64,000 nt of DNA from Acidobacteriota bacterium (lineage in GTDB: Bacteria > Acidobacteriota > Terriglobia > Terriglobales > Acidobacteriaceae): contig JAEYQK010000066.1 in the NCBI GenBank assembly GCA_023410055.1, positions 62,001 to 126,000 of the forward strand. The letters are read 5' to 3'. The notes beneath the pieces are model-generated. The model searched no databases. It was not told where the DNA came from and saw nothing but the letters and a program-made list of their open reading frames with translations. Shown piece by piece: positions 58,808 to 64,000 of the stretch (position 1 is its first letter; each line of letters starts with the position of its first letter). The position numbers were made by a program, and so were the translations under genes.

Positions 58808-59185
58808 TCAGGCAGCGCGGTCGGATGAATGTTTTACGAGGGCAATGATCTCGGCAGGAGGACAGGGCTTCTGGCGAAAGATGATGTTGAGGCCGTCGTA
58901 ATTAAGGTGAGCGTCAGGAAGACCGCTGAGGACGACGACAGGAAGATGTTGGTCGAGTTCGCGGATCTTTCGCACGAACTCCACGCCGTTCATACCAGCG
59001 AGCAGATGGTCGGTGATGACAATTGAAATGGAGTCGCGACTGCCCTCCGAGTAGACCTGAGTGATAAGTAACAGCGCCTCTTCTGCTTGGAGAGAGGAGA
59101 CCACTTCGAAGCCTGCGGCTTTCAAGATGGCAGCCCTTGTTCGCAACTGTAGGGCGTCATCTTCTACCAGCAACACCTTGCGCAA
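58808..59185 (-). CDS. Stand-alone response-regulator receiver protein
   Basis: 125 residues starting at TTG 59183-59185, with GGGAG seven bases upstream. Receiver motifs: LLVEDDALQLRTRAAIL (acidic pair), SIVITDHLLAGMNGVEFV (phospho-acceptor Asp in ITDHL), VVVLSGLP (Thr/Ser switch) and RQKPCPPAEII (the conserved Lys). There is no output domain, so it acts as a CheY-like single-domain regulator. A histidine kinase is not adjacent. Upstream sequence (59186-59322) shows nothing obvious. Confidence 0.85.
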   Translation of the reverse strand: MRKVLLVEDDALQLRTRAAILKAAGFEVVSSLQAEEALLLITQVYSEGSRDSISIVITDHLLAGMNGVEFVRKIRELDQHLPVVVLSGLPDAHLNYDGLNIIFRQKPCPPAEIIALVKHSSDRAA

Positions 59186-59322
59186 CTGTGCGCTCCCAAA
59201 GAAGTGGTTGTAAGCGCTTTCATCGTTGCTGGATTCGATGTTTGTGAAAACGCTCTGCGTGCTTTAGGCGAAAGCCGGGGATGCACATGGCGCCCCCAAG
59301 CCTTCGCTGAGGACTTCAAGAT

Positions 59323-59583
59323 CTAGGCCGCATTAAACCGATCGCGAACTTCTTTTTCTGCCCGGATCCAATCTTCTACATCCGCGCCGTGCTGAAACCC
59401 GCGCTGCTGGAAAAATTCGTAAGCACGCAGTCGAATCGCTTCCTGCAGATCTACCGTGCGAGTGGTGACGGTCGCTACCTGCTTGGAAACAGATGCTTTT
59501 TTCGTTGCTGGAGTTTCTTTTGCTACTTTTGCTTCAGCTGCTTGTGCGGGTTTCTTTGTTCGTGGACGCTTGGTCGTTGCCAT
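59323..59583 (-). CDS. DUF2934 domain protein
   Basis: 86 residues from ATG 59581-59583, with GGAGGG eleven bases upstream (a GTG three codons earlier is too close to that site). The C-terminal half, QEAIRLRAYEFFQQRGFQHGADVEDWIRAEKEV, is the DUF2934 domain, common in acidobacteria and rhizobia, of unknown function. The N-terminal half is Lys/Ala/Thr-rich (KRPRTKKPAQAAEAKVAKE), like a DNA-binding histone-like tail. Function unknown. Confidence 0.88.
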   Translation of the reverse strand: MATTKRPRTKKPAQAAEAKVAKETPATKKASVSKQVATVTTRTVDLQEAIRLRAYEFFQQRGFQHGADVEDWIRAEKEVRDRFNAA

Positions 59584-59851
59584 TAGAGACACTACCCTCC
59601 GTTTTGTGAATTCTGGCGGATTGTTAGTGCAGTGAGGAACTACGCTCTGTGAACGATCCTATGCTCACCACCAATTGAAACCACTATACCGCGATGTGCA
59701 GGGTGTGTGCATGAAGGAAGGATGAATAATTGTGATCTGCTGGACGAATTGTTGTTTATCAAGGCGTTAGCGGTTTTTGTTCTATGATTAAGCCTAGATT
59801 TTGAGTTGCTGGTGAGTTCTGAAAATACCTCCCTTCCCGATTATCTTCGCC

Positions 59852-61759
59852 ATGCTTTTGTGTGCTCTCGGATGTCAGATTCTGAATGCGCAAGAGGCAT
59901 CGGTATCGCCGTGCACCAAGGAGCCTTGTCCGGAAAAGGACCAGGCGGTATTGCCGAAAAAGGTCGAGCCGCGGAAGGATAGCATTGTCGTAACCGGCAC
60001 GTTCGATCCGGTTCAAATCAACGAGGTTGACCGCGCAGTATCGCAGTTGCCCGTACGCGATACCTCAGTCCTCCACAGGTCAGCGATCGAATACCTTCAG
60101 GTGGAGCCCTCAGTCGATCTGCGAGAGCGTGCTCCGGGTGGTGTGCAGAGCGACGTGAGCATTCGAGGCTCATCGTTTGGACAGACGCTGATCCTGGTGA
60201 ATGGACTTCGGGTGAGTGATGCGCAGACTGGGCATCACAACATGGACCTGCCGTTGCCGCTGGAGTCTCTCGATCGAATAGAGGTGCTTCGCGGTGCGGG
60301 GTCGACGTTTTACGGTTCGGACGCGCTGGGCGGAACCATCAACTTTATAACGTCCCCGCCACCTACGTCGGAGTTTCGGCTCGGCGCAGCGTTTGGTAAT
60401 TTCGGGACGAACATTCAGACTGGCTCGGCAGCGTTCGTGAGAAAGAAGTTGAGTCAGCAGTTCAGCTTTGCGAGAAGTCTTTCTACGGGATTCATGCCTG
60501 ACCGCGATTACCGCAGTCTGTCCGGGATGTCGAACAGCAACTTGAAAACGGCGCTGGGTAATACCAATGTGCTGCTCGCGTATAGCGATCGGCCGTTTGG
60601 GGCCGACCAGTTCTATGGAAATTATCCGTCGTGGGAGCGGACAAAGTCATGGCTGGCGATGCTGCAACAGGATCTCGGGAAGAAGACGCAGCTGGATTTT
60701 GTGTATCGACGACACTCGGATGTGTTCGATCTTTACCGTGGGCAGCCGTGGAGATACGAGAACAATCACGTAACCGATAGCTGGCAGGCGGCGCTGCGAA
60801 GACAAGAACACCTTTCACAAAACAGCACACTGGCGTACGGAGTTGAGGGCTACCGCGAAGACATCGACAGCACGAACCTGGGAGTACACGCGAGGAATCG
60901 TGGCGCGGTTTATGTGAACTACGACATGCGCGCGTTGAAGCGACTATCGTTTTCCGTCGGCGGGCGTGAAGAGATTTACAACTCAACACGCGGCGAGTTT
61001 TCTCCGGCGGCGGCAGTGGGTTACTGGCTCGGTCGTGGATTCAAACTGAAGGGCAGCGTGAGTCATGCGTTCAGGGTGCCGACGTATACGGATTTGTATT
61101 ATCACGATCCGGCAAACGTGGGGAATCCGGGGCTTCGTCCGGAGTCGGCGTGGAGCTACGAAGGTGGCGTGCAGTGGGATCGCGGCGGCCGCGTGAGTGC
61201 CAGTGCGACGGTGTTTCACCGGCGCGATCGTGACGTGATCGACTATACGAAATGCGTCGCAGGTTCAACGGCGTCGCTTATACCGTGTGACGGCAAGTGG
61301 CACGCGCTGAACGTGGACGCGCTGAACTTCACGGGAGTCGAGACAGCGATGCGCATCAGGCTGCCGCGAACGAACGATATCACGTTGGCGTACACGGGAC
61401 TGCATGGTTCGCAGGCTGAATTGCAGGCGGTTTTGTCGCGGTACGCCTTCAATCACCTGCAGAATAACGGCACGGTCGCATGGCAGGGGAGACTCCCCGG
61501 TGGAGTGTTCGCGCGAAGTCGGGTCGGTGTGGCACAACGGTATTGTTCACAGGCGACCTGTGCTGCGGGTCTGACGGATTCATCGCATGGCGGTGCTTAT
61601 GCAATCTGGGACGCTGCCGTATCGCGACAGTTCAGCTATGTTACGGCGCGTCTCGCGTTCTCGAACCTGACCAGTACCCGGTATGAGGAGATTCAGAATG
61701 TACTGATGCCGGGGCGCTCGGTATTATTCGGAGTAGAGTTCATCTTTCCCAAGAAATAG
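59852..61759 (+). CDS. TonB-dependent receptor, BtuB/FhuA-like
   Basis: 635 residues from ATG 59852, but the signal peptide starting there is short. The frame extends upstream to a TGA at 59813, and VLKIPPFPIIFAMLLCALGCQ would be a better signal peptide starting at a CTG (59819) just after GGTGAG, so the true start may be non-canonical. The plug domain (residues ~60-150) has DLRERAPGGVQSDVSIRGSSFGQTLILVNGLRVSD and DRIEVLRGAGSTFYGSDALGGTINF, and the barrel ends VLMPGRSVLFGVEFIFPKK. That plug sequence is typical of cobalamin/siderophore receptors of BtuB type. No cobalamin riboswitch was seen upstream. It is 23 bases from the next gene. Confidence 0.88.
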   Translation: MLLCALGCQILNAQEASVSPCTKEPCPEKDQAVLPKKVEPRKDSIVVTGTFDPVQINEVDRAVSQLPVRDTSVLHRSAIEYLQVEPSVDLRERAPGGVQSDVSIRGSSFGQTLILVNGLRVSDAQTGHHNMDLPLPLESLDRIEVLRGAGSTFYGSDALGGTINFITSPPPTSEFRLGAAFGNFGTNIQTGSAAFVRKKLSQQFSFARSLSTGFMPDRDYRSLSGMSNSNLKTALGNTNVLLAYSDRPFGADQFYGNYPSWERTKSWLAMLQQDLGKKTQLDFVYRRHSDVFDLYRGQPWRYENNHVTDSWQAALRRQEHLSQNSTLAYGVEGYREDIDSTNLGVHARNRGAVYVNYDMRALKRLSFSVGGREEIYNSTRGEFSPAAAVGYWLGRGFKLKGSVSHAFRVPTYTDLYYHDPANVGNPGLRPESAWSYEGGVQWDRGGRVSASATVFHRRDRDVIDYTKCVAGSTASLIPCDGKWHALNVDALNFTGVETAMRIRLPRTNDITLAYTGLHGSQAELQAVLSRYAFNHLQNNGTVAWQGRLPGGVFARSRVGVAQRYCSQATCAAGLTDSSHGGAYAIWDAAVSRQFSYVTARLAFSNLTSTRYEEIQNVLMPGRSVLFGVEFIFPKK

Positions 61760-61782
61760 CGGTTCGTGAAGAGAGAAAGTGC

Positions 61783-63393
61783 ATGCCAGAAGGATGTTCT
61801 GGGCCCTCATCTGCCCGAGAGACGCGTTCGGTAGATTGTGAAATTACTCCGCAAAAGCTGATCTTCCGCTACTTTCTTGTACTCACGTTCACGGCCCTCG
61901 TGGTCGGATCGGTGTTGCTCAACGTCGCCGCGCTTCGGTTGCTGCCTACGCGAGGCGACACCATGTACCCAGAGACGGCGAATGTCCTTCCGGGTATCGC
62001 GTTGCTTAGGGGCGGGCACGTTTATCCTGACTTCAACGGTTACCCGTTCTTCCCTTCGGTGTATGGGCCGTTGTTCTATTTCTGCATTGCAGCTTTCGCT
62101 CGCATCTTCCATTCAGATCTTTTCGTGGTGCTCGTTTGCGGACGGGTGCTGTCTTACTTTTGCTTTATCGCGTCAGGACTGTTTGCGTTTCTGATCGCGC
62201 GACGTCTCGGTTGCTCGCGTCGGTATGCGATAGCGGCTTGGCTCGGCATCGCGTTCTGCGCGGATTTCTATCGTTGGAATGTGACGTTTCGGCCAGACCT
62301 CCCCGCGCTGATGTTAGGACTGGCAGCGATCTACCTTGTTTTACGCGCGGGCTCCGATCGTCGAGGACTTCTTGTTGGTGCCGGATTGTGTGTAGGAGCT
62401 GCGTTCTTGCTGAAGCAGTCCGTGTTCATGGCCGCTCTAGCAGTCATGGTGTGGCTCGTCAGCAGCAAGCGGTTCCGTGATGCCGGGATATTTGTTGCGT
62501 CGGCGGGAGCGCTGGTCATCCCGGTGTTCGGGTTCTTGCAGTTGCGCGAACCGGCTTTGCAGAGGGTAATGGCGTTGCGTTACGCACCTCACGATGTTGC
62601 GTCGGCTGTGGCGATCGTGCAGCATGCAGTGTTCAGAGCTGATGGCGCGCTGCTAATGACGCTGGCGCTCGTGGCTATCTTCTCGAGTGCGCGGCACCGG
62701 TTGCTGCTGATCTACTTTGTGTGCGGGTGGACACTGCCGCTCTGGGCGCTGATGCAGACTGGCGCGAATGCCAATTACCTTCTCGAGGGATGGAGCGCCT
62801 GCGCGCTGTTGTTGCCCTGCGCGCTGCTCGCGGTTGAGAAAAGCTGGCCGCGGTTGCAGGTGGTGTGGCGCGGGGCGCTTGTACTTGGATTGGTCGCGGT
62901 TCTTGCTGGACAGACGGGGCTTTGGAAATATTTCACGGCACGACGAATGCCGCCGAAGTTCGGGGAGGTCGCGCTGCTACGCGATCTCAAGGTGTTTGGT
63001 GATGTTCCATACTTGACGGGAAACGGACGCGATCCGGAATTGCCGGAGCCGTTCCTCGCACACATGTTTGCAGTCACGGGGCATTGGTCTCCGGCACCTG
63101 TCGCGGCACGGCTGGATGCGCGCGTTTACGATGTTATCTTCCTCGGCGAGGATCGGGGCTTCGTTCGCGGATGGCGCGGGGTGACGAACATCGATCCGAT
63201 ACTGCTCAATCACATCAACGTGGATTACGACGTAATTTGCACGACGGGAGAGTTCGTTGTGCTGACGCCTAACTCACGAGTGGTGCCATTCACTGCATCG
63301 ATGGCGACGGAAGTGCTCGGGCAATCGTGCGTTGCGCCGAGGTCGTCAACGCTGTCTTCGGTGGTGAAATTCGAGGTATTCCAGCAGAAGTGA
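61783..63393 (+). CDS. GT-C-like multi-helix glycosyltransferase family protein
   Basis: 536 residues, ATG 61783. About eleven hydrophobic helices (FRYFLVLTFTALVVGSVLLNVAALRLL, DLFVVLVCGRVLSYFCFIASGLFAFLIA, LLVGAGLCVGAAFLLKQSVFMAALAVMVWLV) and an early periplasmic loop with DTMYPETANVLPGIALLRGGHVYPD resemble the ArnT/PMT (GT-C) group of dolichyl- or lipid-phosphate-sugar-dependent enzymes. An acidic motif in that loop (RGDTMYPE) is the likely catalytic position. It follows the TonB receptor after 23 bases and is probably co-transcribed. Substrate unknown. Confidence 0.7.
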   Translation: MPEGCSGPSSARETRSVDCEITPQKLIFRYFLVLTFTALVVGSVLLNVAALRLLPTRGDTMYPETANVLPGIALLRGGHVYPDFNGYPFFPSVYGPLFYFCIAAFARIFHSDLFVVLVCGRVLSYFCFIASGLFAFLIARRLGCSRRYAIAAWLGIAFCADFYRWNVTFRPDLPALMLGLAAIYLVLRAGSDRRGLLVGAGLCVGAAFLLKQSVFMAALAVMVWLVSSKRFRDAGIFVASAGALVIPVFGFLQLREPALQRVMALRYAPHDVASAVAIVQHAVFRADGALLMTLALVAIFSSARHRLLLIYFVCGWTLPLWALMQTGANANYLLEGWSACALLLPCALLAVEKSWPRLQVVWRGALVLGLVAVLAGQTGLWKYFTARRMPPKFGEVALLRDLKVFGDVPYLTGNGRDPELPEPFLAHMFAVTGHWSPAPVAARLDARVYDVIFLGEDRGFVRGWRGVTNIDPILLNHINVDYDVICTTGEFVVLTPNSRVVPFTASMATEVLGQSCVAPRSSTLSSVVKFEVFQQK

Positions 63394-63456
63394 TGCATCG
63401 TGATCGATGCGAGAATGCGTTATAGCAGAAGGTAGCTAGCCGGCAGCAAGTGCTGT

Positions 63457-64000
63457 TCAGTGAAAATCGTGAGAAACAGTCTCTGCTTGGGTTACGTGTA
63501 GAGGGGCCACTCGTTCGGCTCTTACGGAAATCACGTTGTCGAGATTTTGAAGTATTCCTTCCACCATCAAGAATTGTTCCGATACCAACATCAGGCGATG
63601 CTGCTCGAAGAGATCTGGCGTGATGATTGCGTTGGAGATGCCGGTTTCGTCTTCGAGACTCAGGAAGACGAATCCGCTGGCTGTTCCGGGGCGCTGACGG
63701 GCGATGACACAACCGGCTGTGCGGACTCGGACGCCATTGCCTAGTGCGGGCAAGTCGATTGCCTTGCGAACTCGCAGGCGGTCCAACTCGCGGCGGCGAT
63801 AGGCCATAGGGTGCGGGCCAACGGTGAGTCCGGTGCCGCGGTAGTCGGCGACGAGGCGCTCGTCGGGAGTCATCTTCTGGAGCGGTGACGAGGCATCGTG
63901 CTCCGATATGTCGTCGAGCAATGGGCCGGCCATTCGTGCCGCGCGTTCGACCTGCCAGAGGGCGGAACGACGGTGGAAGTAATCTGGTGATCGGGTGATC
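63457..64000 (-). CDS. dnaE2: Error-prone DNA polymerase DnaE2, C-terminal end, cut by window edge
   Basis: The frame is open from the right edge (TRSPDYFHRRSALWQVERAARMAGPLLDD) to the stop at 63457, about 180 residues. That segment and GTGLTVGPHPMAYRRRELDRLRV, then the OB domain RVRTAGCVIARQRPGTASGFVFLSLEDETGISNAIITPDLFEQHRL, are diagnostic of DnaE2/ImuC C-termini. DnaE2 works with ImuA and ImuB in damage tolerance. The internal ATG at 63933 is not the start. The stop is preceded by a convergent hairpin (GCATCG/CGATGC, 63395-63410) after the glycosyltransferase gene. Confidence 0.92.
   Translation of the reverse strand, partial: ITRSPDYFHRRSALWQVERAARMAGPLLDDISEHDASSPLQKMTPDERLVADYRGTGLTVGPHPMAYRRRELDRLRVRKAIDLPALGNGVRVRTAGCVIARQRPGTASGFVFLSLEDETGISNAIITPDLFEQHRLMLVSEQFLMVEGILQNLDNVISVRAERVAPLHVTQAETVSHDFH

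Noticed and set aside
63457..63933. Stand-alone 158-codon OB-fold protein
   Set aside because: The frame continues upstream to the window edge with a conserved DnaE2 segment, so the ATG at 63933 is internal.
1..64000. tRNA, rRNA and riboswitch genes
   Set aside because: I looked for T-loop GGTTCGAATCC-type motifs, 16S/23S landmarks and cobalamin or thiamine riboswitch cores and saw none; a covariance-model search could still find short RNAs I missed.

Overview
The window looks like chromosomal DNA of an Acidobacteriota member (Koribacter/Terriglobia-like), moderately GC-rich. This is inferred from three things: a 1129-residue TonB-dependent receptor with an N-terminal carboxypeptidase-regulatory-like domain (Oar type), DUF2934 and DUF3079 proteins together with PilZ and ECF-sigma operons, and very many short palindromic repeats between genes. 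No rRNA or tRNA gene, CRISPR array, intact transposase, prophage or integrase was seen, so this is mostly ordinary core and accessory chromosome. Many starts are GTG or TTG with good Shine-Dalgarno sites, and I moved several starts inward on that basis.

Layout. 1-3.2 kb: a truncated retropepsin-like aspartyl protease, a DUF4197 protein, a stretch with IS-end-like direct repeats, a START-like secreted protein and a PilZ protein. 3.4-9.6 kb: a minus-strand electron-transfer module (large acyl-CoA dehydrogenase, ETF:quinone oxidoreductase, EtfB, EtfA) whose ETF subunits diverge from the textbook family. 9.9-13.1 kb: an MFS exporter, a LolC/E permease carrying a repeat-derived insert, and a small zinc-ribbon protein. 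13.2-24 kb: exported GH2 beta-galactosidase, a PT-rich lipoprotein, aldo/keto reductase with a [2Fe-2S] ferredoxin, DUF3079, an NmrA-like protein, DUF1801, a ThiH/HydG-like radical SAM enzyme and LolD. 24-33.3 kb: ClpC, an SBBP beta-propeller protein, the Oar-type receptor and an outer-membrane protein behind a Fur-like box.

33.4-44 kb: a PilZ-GAF protein coupled to a two-helix membrane protein, MarR-ClC channel, PurB, DoxX-MarR, a GNAT enzyme, LarB, a ChaN-like protein and UbiX. 44-46.9 kb: two apparent one-base frameshifts, plus a compact transcription unit (about 45.04-45.38 kb) with a consensus -35 box, a ribosome-binding site matching nearly the whole 16S 3' tail, a 17-codon ORF, a folded RNA and a terminator. 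I regard this as the best candidate for something undescribed. 46.9-53.9 kb: nitroreductase, a LigD-type ligase lacking the polymerase domain, an ECF sigma/anti-sigma/secreted-protein operon, a signal-less periplasmic-binding-protein homologue and HtpX. 54.2-58.5 kb: a one-base-overlapping cytochrome c maturation operon (ccmF, ccmH, a CcmI-like protein, a carboxypeptidase-regulatory protein). 58.8-64 kb: a receiver protein, DUF2934, a BtuB-like receptor with a GT-C-like membrane protein, and the C-terminal end of DnaE2.

The intergenic palindromes fall into at least six families. One is built from 8-nt units that have expanded equally in both arms. Another occurs in frame inside the lolC/E gene.
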